Shown piece by piece: positions 18,535 through 27,207 of a DNA stretch of 64,000 nucleotides. Every line of letters begins with the position of its first letter. Position 1 is the first letter of the stretch. The position numbers and the translations under genes were made by a program. The DNA comes from Dolichospermum sp. DET69. GTDB taxonomy: Bacteria; Cyanobacteriota; Cyanobacteriia; Cyanobacteriales; Nostocaceae. The stretch is taken from contig CP070233.1 in NCBI GenBank assembly GCA_017355425.1, positions 1,839,501 through 1,903,500 of the forward strand, written 5' to 3'. Below the pieces are notes generated by a model, which saw nothing but the letters and a program-made list of their open reading frames with translations, was not told the DNA's origin and did no database searches.

Positions 18535-18998
18535 TAGTATTTATTGATTCAGGTGTGCTAGGACTGCTCACAAATCCCTATAAAATTAATGCAGCTAAAG
18601 ATTGTGAAGAATGGCTTTATGCTTTACTTGCTCGTGGAGTGTATATTTGTTCTTCTCAATTATGTGATTACGAAATTAGAAGAAGTTTAATCTTAATCTC
18701 TCAAAATAAACCTAAATCATGTAGTATTCAGAATTTAGATGAACTTCAAGAAATTATTTCTTTTCTACCAATAACTTCGGAATTATTAAAAGAAGCATCT
18801 ACACTTTGGGCTTCTGCTCGTAGTCAAGGAATACCAACAGCAGATAATAAAAGTTTGGATATTGATATTATTATCTGTAGTCATTGGCAAAAACTTAAAG
18901 AAGAGTTTCCTGGTCGCTATATTGTGATAGCAACTACAAATGTCAAACATTTAAGTCGCTTTGCTGAGGCAAAAAACTGGATGGATATTCAATTTTAA
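18531..18998 (+). CDS. PIN-domain ribonuclease toxin (VapC-like)
   Basis: 155 residues. The PIN acidic residues are visible: Asp6 in MIVFIDSG, a Glu in 'CDYEIRR' at about 47 and Asp in 'SLDIDIIICSHW' at about 108-110, with the late 'IATTNVKHLSRF' strand-helix at about 135-146. PIN toxins cleave structured RNAs such as initiator tRNA or rRNA. It is translationally coupled to the upstream small gene, forming a type II toxin-antitoxin-like pair. Confidence 0.75.
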   Translation: MIVFIDSGVLGLLTNPYKINAAKDCEEWLYALLARGVYICSSQLCDYEIRRSLILISQNKPKSCSIQNLDELQEIISFLPITSELLKEASTLWASARSQGIPTADNKSLDIDIIICSHWQKLKEEFPGRYIVIATTNVKHLSRFAEAKNWMDIQF

Positions 18999-19071
18999 AA
19001 CCATTAGTAATCTTGTAAAGACGTTCCGGGGAACGCCTCTACTTTGTCCTCAGATGTCTATTGATAAAATC

Positions 19072-19581
19072 CTAAACATCCTGCTCACTCAATTCACGAG
19101 TGATATAGTCAAAAGGCTCATCCACAAAAGCAGTATTAGCCACACCAGCGGCCGCTACCTGTTCCTTAACAATACCCTTCATAATTTGGATACCTTGCAC
19201 AGTCGAACCAATGGGTACACCCAAAGAATTGTAAGTTTCCCGTAGTCCTTGTAATACACGCTCATCAAGAACATTCATATTACCAGCCACTAGCGCGTAG
19301 GTAGCATAGCGAAGATAATAATCCATATCGCGCAAACAAGCGGCAAACCGACGGGTTGTATAAGCATTACCACCCGGACGAATCAATTCTGGTAGTTCTT
19401 CAAATAACTTTGCCCCAGCTTGTCTCACAATTGCGGCTGCATTGGAATTAATTGCGGCTGCGGCTTGGACTCTAGCTGTTCCACTATCAAAGTATGATTT
19501 GAGACTATCAATGGCATTCCGATCAAAATAACGTCCGGTTACGTCATAATTCTTAATTAAAGTTGTAACAGCATCACGCAT
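19072..19581 (-). CDS. apcF: Allophycocyanin beta-18 subunit (phycobilisome core)
   Basis: 169 residues from the ATG at 19581; an in-frame start at 19596 adds five non-conserved residues. The family signature is clear: 'NYDVTGRYFDRNAIDSLKSYF', 'IRPGGNAYTTRRFAACLRDM' with the chromophore-binding Cys at about residue 82, then 'YYLRYATYALVAGNMNVLDERVL'. The N-terminal MRDAVTTLIKNYDV and the extra 'LFEELPELIRPGG' distinguish ApcF from ApcB. ApcF replaces one beta subunit in the core trimers that pass energy to photosystem II via ApcE. It is divergent from glnA, as in Nostoc/Anabaena genomes. Confidence 0.93.
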   Translation of the reverse strand: MRDAVTTLIKNYDVTGRYFDRNAIDSLKSYFDSGTARVQAAAAINSNAAAIVRQAGAKLFEELPELIRPGGNAYTTRRFAACLRDMDYYLRYATYALVAGNMNVLDERVLQGLRETYNSLGVPIGSTVQGIQIMKGIVKEQVAAAGVANTAFVDEPFDYITRELSEQDV

Positions 19582-19953
19582 TCTTTTTTCTCCCAATCAT
19601 TGGCTATCTATGATTTGATATTAATTTGGCTGCAATTATGCACCAATACAATTCCGTGCCAATTCACATAAAAGAGAACCGGCACAAAAACTATCCATCT
19701 GCTATCTAAGGATTTTATGCCAAAGTTGACCCATGATTATGAATTTTCTGGTTTTGTACAGATTAAGAAAGAAAGGTTAACATAAACCATAATCCAGACA
19801 ATCTGTAACAAACATGACAAAATCATGTCAAGTTAACTATTTACAATATTCCAGTTAGTGTATGACAACTTGGGTTAGCGTAACAAGGTGAGGATGCTTG
19901 GGCAGACTCTGGGTTTATATTAGGTAATTAGCTACATCAGGAGTAAAGTAAAA
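19582..19953. other. Divergent apcF-glnA regulatory region
   Basis: 372 bp without a gene. It contains the putative NtcA box and -10 for glnA (19805-19847) and must also contain the apcF promoter reading leftwards. AGGAG at about 19938-19942 is the glnA ribosome site. Confidence 0.7.
19805..19847 (+). promoter_or_regulatory. Putative NtcA-activated glnA promoter (degenerate box plus -10)
   Basis: GTA-N8-GAC (GTAACAAACATGAC, 19805-19818) is one base off the NtcA consensus GTA-N8-TAC. A -10-like TACAAT (19842-19847) follows 23 bp later, the spacing of class II NtcA promoters. glnA is a known NtcA target in cyanobacteria. A base is lost from the palindrome, so affinity may be lower. Confidence 0.6.
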
Positions 19954-21369
19954 ATGACAACCCCAAAAGAAATCTTGAAGAAGATTCAAGACGAAAAAAT
20001 TCAGATGATTGATCTGAAATTCATTGATACACTGGGAACTTGGCAACATTTGACCATGTACCAAGACCAGATTGATGAAACTTCATTCTCTGACGGTGTA
20101 CCTTTCGACGGTTCTAGTATTCGGGGTTGGAAAGGTATCGAAGAATCTGACATGACAATGGTACTTGATCCTAACACCGCTTGGATCGACCCATTCATGA
20201 AAGAGCCAACTCTAAGTATCATTTGTAGTATTAAAGAACCTCGCACAGGCCAATGGTACAACCGTTGCCCCCGCGTTATTGCCCAAAAAGCAGTAGATTA
20301 TCTAGCTTCCACCGGACTTGGTGACACAGCTTTCTTTGGTCCTGAAGCTGAATTCTTCATCTTTGATGATGTCCGCTACGACCAAACTGCCAACTCAGGT
20401 TACTACTACGTAGATTCCGTAGAAGGTCGTTGGAATACTGGTAGAGAAGAAAAACCTAACTTGGGTTACAAAACCCGCGTTAAAGAAGGTTACTTCCCAG
20501 TTCCCCCAACAGACAGCTTTCAAGATATGCGGACAGAAATGCTGCTAACCATGAAAGATTGTGGTGTACCTATCGAAAAACAACACCATGAAGTTGCCAC
20601 AGGTGGTCAGTGCGAACTTGGTTTCAAATTTGGTAAGTTAATTGAAGCTGCTGACTGGTTGATGACTTACAAATATGTGATCAAAAACGTTGCTAGAAAA
20701 TACGGCAAAACCGTCACCTTCATGCCAAAACCAATTTTTGGTGATAACGGTTCTGGTATGCACTGTCACCAATCTATTTGGAAAAATGGTCAGCCTTTGT
20801 TTGCAGGTGACAAGTACGCTGGCATGAGTGAAATGGGTCTTTACTACATTGGTGGTATTCTCAAACACGCTCCAGCATTGTTGGCAATTACCAACCCCAC
20901 TACAAACTCTTACAAACGCCTCGTACCTGGTTATGAAGCACCTGTAAACTTGGCTTATTCCCAAGGTAATCGTTCTGCTTCTGTGCGGATTCCTCTTTCT
21001 GGAGATAACCCCAAAGCCAAGCGTTTAGAATTCCGTTGTCCAGATGCTACTTCTAATCCTTACTTAGCCTTTGCAGCAATGCTTTGTGCTGGTATTGATG
21101 GTATCAAAAACAAAATCCATCCAGGTGAACCCTTGGATAAGAATATCTATGAACTTTCCCCAGAGGAATTGTCAAAGATTCCTTCTACTCCAGGTTCTTT
21201 AGAACTAGCTTTGGAAGCTTTGGACAATGATCACGCTTTCTTGACTGAAAGTGGCGTTTTCTCTGAAGACTTTATCCAAAACTGGATTGATTACAAGGTT
21301 GCTAACGAAGTTAAGCAAATGCAATTGCGTCCACATCCTTATGAATTCTTCTTATATTACGATTGCTAA
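19954..21369 (+). CDS. glnA: Glutamine synthetase type I
   Basis: 471 residues, the usual GSI length. It contains the ATP/Mg-binding and catalytic landmarks: '[17 protein letters not shown]' near 50, '[11 protein letters not shown]' at about 129-139, '[10 protein letters not shown]', '[10 protein letters not shown]' and '[18 protein letters not shown]' at about 315-332. It catalyses ATP-dependent amidation of glutamate and is the entry point of the GS-GOGAT cycle. Cyanobacterial GSI is not controlled by adenylylation but by the inhibitor protein encoded just downstream. Transcription probably depends on NtcA and ends at the hairpin at 21403. Confidence 0.98.
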   Translation: MTTPKEILKKIQDEKIQMIDLKFIDTLGTWQHLTMYQDQIDETSFSDGVPFDGSSIRGWKGIEESDMTMVLDPNTAWIDPFMKEPTLSIICSIKEPRTGQWYNRCPRVIAQKAVDYLASTGLGDTAFFGPEAEFFIFDDVRYDQTANSGYYYVDSVEGRWNTGREEKPNLGYKTRVKEGYFPVPPTDSFQDMRTEMLLTMKDCGVPIEKQHHEVATGGQCELGFKFGKLIEAADWLMTYKYVIKNVARKYGKTVTFMPKPIFGDNGSGMHCHQSIWKNGQPLFAGDKYAGMSEMGLYYIGGILKHAPALLAITNPTTNSYKRLVPGYEAPVNLAYSQGNRSASVRIPLSGDNPKAKRLEFRCPDATSNPYLAFAAMLCAGIDGIKNKIHPGEPLDKNIYELSPEELSKIPSTPGSLELALEALDNDHAFLTESGVFSEDFIQNWIDYKVANEVKQMQLRPHPYEFFLYYDC

Positions 21370-21402
21370 TTGCAACTAGTAGTAAAAGTAGTGAATTTTT
21401 TA

Positions 21403-21427
21403 GCCACCTGTTTAGGTGGCTTTTTTT
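21403..21427 (+). terminator. Rho-independent terminator of glnA
   Basis: A perfect 7-bp stem GCCACCT / AGGTGGC with loop GTTT, followed by seven T. It lies between convergent glnA and gifA. It functions on the + strand only, because the complementary side has A rather than T after the stem. Confidence 0.9.
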
Positions 21428-21433
21428 ATCAAT

Positions 21434-21634
21434 TCAACTCATAGACGCTTGGCTACGTCCATAAAGAGTTTGAGTCGCGGGGTCCATTTTTCCTTGAATG
21501 GGATTCCAGTAGTGAGATATTTCTTCATGCAAACCCAGTTCTTGTGCAGACCGCATCGACATGGATTGTTGACGGTTTTTAGCTTGCTGATGTTGACGCA
21601 CCATGAGTTGACGAGCTTTTTCTTGAATAGTCAT
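21434..21634 (-). CDS. gifA: Glutamine synthetase inactivating factor IF7
   Basis: 66 residues, basic. It matches the known IF7 pattern: an N-terminal helix with RQLMVRQHQQAKNRQQSM, a middle 'AQELGLHEEISHYWNPIQGK' and a C-terminal 'YGRSQASMS'. IF7 binds GSI through arginines and a C-terminal helix and blocks its active site when ammonium is plentiful. It is convergent with glnA, its target gene. A perfect NtcA box lies upstream at 21717, consistent with the known NtcA repression of gif genes under nitrogen limitation. Confidence 0.93.
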   Translation of the reverse strand: MTIQEKARQLMVRQHQQAKNRQQSMSMRSAQELGLHEEISHYWNPIQGKMDPATQTLYGRSQASMS

Positions 21635-21716
21635 AATATTCGCCTCTTTTTTAGTTTATTTATTTACTGATAGATAGTTGATTCTCTTCTCAACTCCTAG
21701 ACTAACAGAAAATTCT

Positions 21717-21730
21717 GTAGCGTAAACTAC
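21717..21730 (-). promoter_or_regulatory. Perfect NtcA binding site upstream of gifA
   Basis: GTAGCGTAAACTAC fits GTA-N8-TAC exactly and lies 83 bp upstream of the gifA start (21634). NtcA represses gifA in studied cyanobacteria, so this is a probable repressor site over or near the promoter. Confidence 0.85.
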
Positions 21731-21762
21731 AAAATGAAAAAATTGACATAAAACTTTATAAA

Positions 21763-21811
21763 GAGGAGTCACCGAGTCAGGAGTCACCGAGTCAGGAGTT
21801 AGGAGTTAGGA
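21763..21811. repeat. Short tandemly repeated repeats (GAGTCA / GAGTTAG type)
   Basis: Runs of AGGAGTCACCGAGTC twice, then AGGAGTTAGGAGTTAGG. These are the degenerate heptamer-type STRRs common in Nostocales intergenic DNA. Confidence 0.8.
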
Positions 21812-21822
21812 GGAAAGAATAA

Positions 21823-22112
21823 TTGTCTGAATCAGGATTAACAGGATTTAAGGATTAACAGGATTAATCCCTAAATACCAAGTTGATTTACGGGTAGATT
21901 AAAATTTTGTAGGTTTGGGCTGTGGGGGCGATAGCGAAGCGCTCCGTAGGAATCGCTTGGTCTACAGCTTGTGGTAAATCTTGTAGTTGTCTGAATCAGG
22001 ATTTACAGGATTAATCCCTAAATGCCAAGTTGTTTTATGGATAAATTAAAATTTTGTAGGTTTGGGCTGTGGGGGCGATCGCTTGGTCTACGGCTTGTGG
22101 TAAATTTTCTAG
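21823..22112. repeat. Tandem duplication of the alcohol dehydrogenase 3' end
   Basis: Copy X (21823-21986) and copy Y (21987-22112) begin TTGTCTGAATCAGGAT and both contain TTTTGTAGGTTTGGGCTGTG. Copy Y includes the last ~26 codons of the dehydrogenase; copy X lies beyond its stop. In copy X a ~21-bp small dispersed repeat (AGCGAAGCGCTCCGTAGG...) interrupts the HIP1 octamer that is intact in copy Y (GGCGATCGCTTGG). Confidence 0.85.
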
Positions 22113-23081
22113 AGGATAGCGATCGCTAATCAAGGCTTTAACATCAATGCGGCGATTAAATACTATGTCCGCAGATAGACTTTGCAGACGGTAGGATGAG
22201 CTATAACTACCCATTAAGTCTATTTCCCGACGGTAGAGAGTATTGGGGTTAATGGGAATAGTCAACTCGTCTGGGAACTCTGCAAAGAAGAGAATTTTTC
22301 CACCTTTGCGAGTGCAGTCTAAAGCTTGAAAAAATGCCTTATCACTGGGAACAGCTAACAAAGTCACATCTACACCCATTCCCCCAGTTAAAGCTTGAAT
22401 TTTGGCAACTAAATCAGGATCACGAGCGTCAAAAGCTGCTTCTGCTCCTACTTCCAGGGCTTTTTCAATTCTAGATGGTAAAAGGTCAGTAGCGATCGCT
22501 TTTGCACCGAAATACTTCACCAACATCATAAACATTAACCCAATGGGACCTGCACCTGTAACTAATGCAGTTTGTCCTGGTGCGATTTGAGCTTTTTTCA
22601 CTGCTTTTAAACAGCAATTAGTAGGTTCAACAAAACTCGCTTCTTCAAAACTGATATCATCAGGGATGGGAATTAAGCCACCATTCTCTACAATGTGGCC
22701 TGGAACTTTCACATATTCCGCAAAACCGCCACCACTGGCGTTAAAACCTGCGGTAGTGGAGATATTTTTATAAACATCGCACATGGAAAAATTATCATTC
22801 AAGCAGTAAGCGCAACGCATACATGGTATATGGTGCATCACCGCTACCCGTTGTCCTACTGTCCAGCCTTGCACCTGTGAACCAACAGCGGCAATAGTTC
22901 CAGCGGTTTCATGTCCAAATATGCGTGGCGGTTCATACAAAGGATAACGAATCTTTTTAATATCTGACTGACATAACCCCACAACCCGCACCTGTACCAG
23001 CACTTCATCTGCCTCTAGGGTGGGAATTGGGATTTCCTCGTAGGATAATTGATTTACGCCTCTAAATACTTGTGCTTTCAC
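22035..23081 (-). CDS. Zinc-dependent medium-chain alcohol/sorbitol dehydrogenase
   Basis: 348 residues. The GroES-like catalytic domain has Cys37 and His57-Glu58 (GLCQSD, FGHETAG) as catalytic zinc ligands and Cys87, 90, 93 and 101 (CMRCAYCLNDNFSMC) as structural zinc ligands. The Rossmann NAD(P) domain has 'VTGAGPIGLMFMMLVK' at about 174-189. The substrate is probably a polyol or sugar alcohol, but the specificity is not readable. Its 3' end is duplicated downstream. It is separated from neighbours by convergent and unrelated genes, so it is probably a monocistronic unit. Confidence 0.88.
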   Translation of the reverse strand: MKAQVFRGVNQLSYEEIPIPTLEADEVLVQVRVVGLCQSDIKKIRYPLYEPPRIFGHETAGTIAAVGSQVQGWTVGQRVAVMHHIPCMRCAYCLNDNFSMCDVYKNISTTAGFNASGGGFAEYVKVPGHIVENGGLIPIPDDISFEEASFVEPTNCCLKAVKKAQIAPGQTALVTGAGPIGLMFMMLVKYFGAKAIATDLLPSRIEKALEVGAEAAFDARDPDLVAKIQALTGGMGVDVTLLAVPSDKAFFQALDCTRKGGKILFFAEFPDELTIPINPNTLYRREIDLMGSYSSSYRLQSLSADIVFNRRIDVKALISDRYPLENLPQAVDQAIAPTAQTYKILIYP

Positions 23082-23231
23082 GTTGGTTTTCCACTATTCA
23101 ACGTTACTAGATTTAACATTTTGTGGTCAACTTTAGGTTATGGAAGTATGGATTTTTTCAACAAATCCTGGTATTTGGTTATTTAATTTATCTAGTAATT
23201 GAATCAAAGTTAAAGGAGTTCTTTTATATTT

Positions 23232-23681
23232 TTAAGATTGTGTGAGTAAAATTTGAACCATTGTTTGAGGGTATTCTTCAAATAGTTCACCGAGAAAATC
23301 ATCTGGTGACTGTGCTTTTATATTCCAAGGCTTTAAATCTTGTTTCTGAAAATCTTTAATATTTTGGGTAACGATAATTTCTGCTTTAGCAACCACAGCA
23401 GCAGCGAGAACATGACGATCTTTAGGGTGATTTTGCATAAAAGACTCCAGTTCTTTCGGTGCTTCAACCATAGCCTCTGGAAAAGCCATTTTGATAACTT
23501 CCTCTAACTTTCTAGCTCCCTCAGTAGAAATATATCCTTTATTGATCAGGTTTCCCATTGCTTCATCTAGGATTTTTTGTGACCAATAGGGTATATACAA
23601 ATCAGCCTCAGCGGTAGAAAGTAAGGTATCTCGTAAATACATTGGAAACAAAACACAGGCATCTAAGATAACATTAGGCAT
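23232..23681 (-). CDS. PIN-domain toxin (PIN_3 type)
   Basis: 149 residues. It has Asp7 in 'NVILDACVLFP', the mid-protein 'HPKDRHVLAAAVVAKAEIIVTQNIKDF' containing two further acidic residues (about 90-115) and a C-terminal 'SPDDFLGELF'. The arrangement is that of PIN_3 nucleases paired with excisionase-type HTH antitoxins. The start is 19 bp after the antitoxin stop, so the two are probably cotranscribed. Confidence 0.8.
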   Translation of the reverse strand: MPNVILDACVLFPMYLRDTLLSTAEADLYIPYWSQKILDEAMGNLINKGYISTEGARKLEEVIKMAFPEAMVEAPKELESFMQNHPKDRHVLAAAVVAKAEIIVTQNIKDFQKQDLKPWNIKAQSPDDFLGELFEEYPQTMVQILLTQS

Positions 23682-23700
23682 CGCAATTTAAGTGTTTTAC

Positions 23701-24162
23701 TCATTCCTCATAATCATACAGTCCCGCTTCTTCAGTTACTTCAATAAGTTCCTGTAGGCATTTTTTCCGGTTTATATCACGTTGTTCTTTATATTTCATC
23801 AAATCATCAAAGCGCACACGCCGATGTGTTCCCACTTTAATACAAGGAATTTCACCTTGATCTAATAACTTAATCAGGTAAGGACGTGAAACTTTGAGAA
23901 TGTCTGCGGCTTTTTGTGTTGTTAGTTCTTTATCCTGAATAACTACAGATATTACCTTACCTAATGCTAGTGCATGAACAGTCTGATATAATACCTGATA
24001 AACCGATTCGGGAATGGGAATTTCTTGACCGTCTACTCCTACTAATTTTGGTTGAGAGCCTTCAAGCTGGAGTATGCTTTCAAGATGCTTGATAGATGAT
24101 TTTTCCGGTTCTTGAGCCATAACTGACTCTAAAGGAGGGTTTTGCTCAATGATAGTCTTCAT
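23701..24162 (-). CDS. Excisionase-family HTH antitoxin
   Basis: 153 residues. A MerR/excisionase-type HTH sits in the second half ('LTTQKAADILKVSRPYLIKLLDQGEIPCIKVGTHRRVRF' region, about residues 78-118). The acidic C-terminal tail (EEAGLYDYEE) would contact the PIN toxin. The ATGA of its start abuts the end of structured-RNA copy A with no Shine-Dalgarno sequence in the 15 nt before it. Expression is therefore likely tied to that RNA. Confidence 0.8.
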   Translation of the reverse strand: MKTIIEQNPPLESVMAQEPEKSSIKHLESILQLEGSQPKLVGVDGQEIPIPESVYQVLYQTVHALALGKVISVVIQDKELTTQKAADILKVSRPYLIKLLDQGEIPCIKVGTHRRVRFDDLMKYKEQRDINRKKCLQELIEVTEEAGLYDYEE

Positions 24163-24611
24163 AAAACTTCGCGGGATGTGGGAAACTCAGTCACAAAGCG
24201 TGCTGAGAGGGAAACGGCACGAGCGGTAATAAAGGCAGTCAGTCTTTGCTTAACCATTACCGCCTTGGAGTTGTTCGATTCGGTGTGCTTTTGTATTGCA
24301 CTTTCAATGGGACAATTACCATTTCAAATTTCACAACCCTGTACGCATAATGTTTTGCTCAATAGAGCCTCCCATTTCTGGGGTGATGTTAGCAACGACT
24401 GCGTTATAAGAGCTTGTTAGGCTGAAAGCACTGTTCCAGTGACTTTAGAACTGTTTAACTTACAGCGACAGAGCGGGGAACTAGCTTCGCATTCCGAGGT
24501 GTCGTGACTCAAATAACGGCTACCCTTCGACTACGCTTGTGGGTGGTCTGGTCAGTACAGCTTGTTTGATTTCTCTTACAAGCTCAATCCCTTTAGGGTT
24601 GAGTTACTGAC
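24163..24611 (-). ncRNA. HEARO/omega-RNA-like structured element, copy A (full length)
   Basis: 449 nt, read on the minus strand from GTCAGTAACTC (24611) to the base before ATGA (24162). It aligns throughout with 59013-59454. Stems differ by compensatory changes: GTGC/GCAC here against GTAC/GTAC, GCTC/GAGC against GCAC/GTGC, and a 3' hairpin CAC/GTG against GGC/GCC. Conserved features are a 5' GTCAGTA able to pair with TACTGAC, and a GGCGGTAAT/ATTACCGC(C/T) stem. The 3' end is GTTTCCCAC plus 15 nt. The class (HEARO, the IscB omega RNA) is inferred from architecture and from the ATGA flank. Confidence 0.65.
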
Positions 24612-25089
24612 AATGAATGTGTTTTTGATATCCATATCATATATTTTATATCCTCTAAACGCAATATCCGCAACAGAAATCAAATAAAATATACTTTATG
24701 AAACGTTGTGACAAAGCAATAGATATTGGGCAAGTTTATTTTTTGGACATTTTTATTGAGAAGCTAGATAAAATCTTGTAAATTCTCACCACAACTTGAC
24801 ATATCTGTAAACAAAAATACAGTTTAACAAATGATTTGTATGGGAGAATATAGGCAAATAAATAATTATTTTCACCTAAAATATAACTGCCATTTTCCAC
24901 TAAAATATACATCACCATAATAATGGCAAAATGCCGTTATTTTCTATTTAAAATGAGATATCATCAAAATAATTGGCAATAATACATCTTCCATATTTGT
25001 GAATTTCCAGGTTAAATATAATTACTAATTGCCGTAGTCAAATCTAGGTTTATCTATATATTTTATCATGCAGATGCACCATATAAATT
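24612..25089. other. AT-rich intergenic region upstream of the kinase gene
   Basis: 478 bp. No gene is supported. A 60-codon open frame on the minus strand (24736-24918) has hydrophobic, low-complexity content and no ribosome site. The kinase promoter presumably lies here, but no convincing -35/-10 pair was found. The first ~16 nt next to copy A would be the guide position if that element is an omega RNA. Confidence 0.5.
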
Positions 25090-27207
25090 ATGATCTGCTG
25101 TCTAAATCCCGATTGTTCAAATCCACAAAATCCCAATAATCATAAAGTTTGTCAAACTTGTCAAACTCCTTTAGTGACACTTTTAAGAAATCGGTTTCGT
25201 GTGATCCGTGTTCTTTCTGATGAAGGAGGATTTGGCAGAACTTATATATCAGAAGATATTGATAAATTAAATGAATTATGTGTAATTAAACAACTAGCAC
25301 CAAAATTCCAAGGTACTTGGTCACAAAAAAAAGCAATTCAGCTATTCTCAGAAGAAGCAAAGCGACTCCAGGAATTAGGAGAACATCCTCAAATTCCCAC
25401 ATTAATAGCTTATTTTCAACAAGAAAATTGTTTATATTTAGTACAACAATTTATTGATGGTCAAAATTTATTCAATGAATTACAGTCTCGGAAAATTTAT
25501 AAAGATTGGGATATTCAAGCTATTTTATTAGATTTATTACCAATTATAAAATTTGTGCATCAACATGGGGTAATTCATCGTGATATTAAGCCAGAAAATA
25601 TTATTCGTCGTAAATCTGATGGGAGATTAATAATTATTGATTTTGGTTCTTCCAAACAGTTGACTGCACAAGTACAGCGAAAAAATGGTACTTCTATCGG
25701 TTCACATGGTTATTCTCCCATTGAACAAATTAGAGATGGAAAAGCATATCCCTCCAGTGATTTATTTAGTTTAGGTGCTACTTGTTTTCATTTATTAACA
25801 GGAATTTCTCCTTTTCAATTATGGATGGAATATGGCTATAGTTGGATAGAAAATTGGCAGCATTATTTACGCTTTCCGCTGAGTTTAGAATTAACAGAAA
25901 TCATAGATAAGCTACTACAAAAAGAACTACAGAAACGCTATCAATCTGCTGATGAAGTAATTAGAGATTTGATGAAAAAACATACTCATATTCTGCCAGC
26001 AGCAGGTCATAAAATTATAAAATCACCTGTCAATAATTCTCAAATACATTCATCAAAATATATTTGGGTAAGAAATTTAACTTTTCTATTGGGAATAATT
26101 GTCTTTGTCGCATTAGCGGAATCTGGTTATCGAGAATTTCGCAAGTTAAAACCTGATTTCTCTTTTAGTTGGAGTCAACCTCGCAATAGTACACCAATAT
26201 CTGCAATATCAGAAAAAAATTTGTCTTTAGTCAATACTTTTTCTGGACATAAAAGTAAAATTTTATCTGTGGTCATGAGTCCAAATAGTAAATTAATTAT
26301 CAGTGGTGGTGATTGTCCAGAAAGTAAGAATATTCAATGTCATAATATTAAATTATGGGATGTAATTACAGGTAAAGAAATTACCAGTCTTCAGGGACAT
26401 TCCCAAAATGTAAATACAGTAGCTATCACTGCTGATGGGAAAATTTTAGTTAGTGGTAGTGATGATAAAACTATTAAAGTTTGGAATTTACAAACAAATC
26501 AATTAATTCACACTTTAAATAGTCATACTGATGCGGTTCATAGTTTAGCTATTAGTGCTGATGGTAAAACCTTAGTTAGTGGTAGTGATGATCAAACTAT
26601 CAAAGTTTGGAATTTAATCACAGGTAAGCTAATTCGCACTTTAATAGGTCATAAATATTGGGTGCGTTCTGTAGATATTAGTTCTGATGGTGTTACTTTA
26701 GCAAGTGGTAGTTTTGATAAAACGATTAAATTATGGAATATTAATCAAGCAGAACCAATTCAAAATTTAGCTACCAGTTCACAAACAGTTATAGCTGTGG
26801 CTTTTAGTCCTGATGGTAAAATTTTAGCAAGTTCCAGCCGCGACCGCACTATTAAATTATGGAATCTACAAACTCGAAGAGAAATTCGGACTCTCATGGT
26901 AGAAGATAATAGCGTTAATACCATTGCGTTTAGTACAGATGGTAAAATTTTAGCTAGTGCTGGACGAAATATTTCTGGAGAACAAAACTATCACACCATT
27001 AAACTCTGGAATGTGGCTACAGGAGAGGAAATGCTGACATTGACGGGACATACTAATGCTGTTACCTCCCTTGCTTTTAGTGCTGACGGGAAGTTTCTAG
27101 TTAGTGGTGGTGAAGATAATTTAATTAAAATTTGGCAGGTTTCAGTCAAGAATGATAAAAATTCTCCCCGTCGAGGTTTGGTACTTGATAAAACTAAATT
27201 TCGGTAG
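25090..27207 (+). CDS. Serine/threonine protein kinase with WD40 repeats
   Basis: 705 residues. An N-terminal Cys4 zinc ribbon (CCLNPDC...CQTC, residues 3-26) is followed by a Hanks-type kinase domain at about 35-295. The glycine loop is 'SDEGGFGRTY', the catalytic loop HRDIKPEN is at about 162-169 and DFG is at about 183-185. One TM helix lies at about 326-344. The C-terminal half has about seven WD40 repeats (385-690), each with GH...DGK...SGSDD..IKVW. It is a membrane-anchored signalling kinase with an extracytoplasmic beta-propeller, a common cyanobacterial architecture (Pkn type). The ligand is unknown. Confidence 0.92.
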   Translation: MICCLNPDCSNPQNPNNHKVCQTCQTPLVTLLRNRFRVIRVLSDEGGFGRTYISEDIDKLNELCVIKQLAPKFQGTWSQKKAIQLFSEEAKRLQELGEHPQIPTLIAYFQQENCLYLVQQFIDGQNLFNELQSRKIYKDWDIQAILLDLLPIIKFVHQHGVIHRDIKPENIIRRKSDGRLIIIDFGSSKQLTAQVQRKNGTSIGSHGYSPIEQIRDGKAYPSSDLFSLGATCFHLLTGISPFQLWMEYGYSWIENWQHYLRFPLSLELTEIIDKLLQKELQKRYQSADEVIRDLMKKHTHILPAAGHKIIKSPVNNSQIHSSKYIWVRNLTFLLGIIVFVALAESGYREFRKLKPDFSFSWSQPRNSTPISAISEKNLSLVNTFSGHKSKILSVVMSPNSKLIISGGDCPESKNIQCHNIKLWDVITGKEITSLQGHSQNVNTVAITADGKILVSGSDDKTIKVWNLQTNQLIHTLNSHTDAVHSLAISADGKTLVSGSDDQTIKVWNLITGKLIRTLIGHKYWVRSVDISSDGVTLASGSFDKTIKLWNINQAEPIQNLATSSQTVIAVAFSPDGKILASSSRDRTIKLWNLQTRREIRTLMVEDNSVNTIAFSTDGKILASAGRNISGEQNYHTIKLWNVATGEEMLTLTGHTNAVTSLAFSADGKFLVSGGEDNLIKIWQVSVKNDKNSPRRGLVLDKTKFR

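Noticed and set aside
21416-21670. 84-codon + frame opposite gifA
   Set aside because: gifA is recognised from its protein sequence and has an upstream NtcA box. The opposite frame starts in the glnA terminator.
24142-24420. 92-codon + strand open frame over the structured element
   Set aside because: It lies entirely in the structured RNA repeat. The equivalent frame is not preserved in copies B and E, so it is not coding.
24163-24611. Copy A and its relatives as a group II or group I intron, or as a classical riboswitch
   Set aside because: There is no GUGYG start or AY end, no domain V/VI hairpin and no reverse-transcriptase ORF. Copies end at ATGA even where no gene follows (30342), which argues for an insertion boundary rather than a regulatory leader conserved with one gene family.
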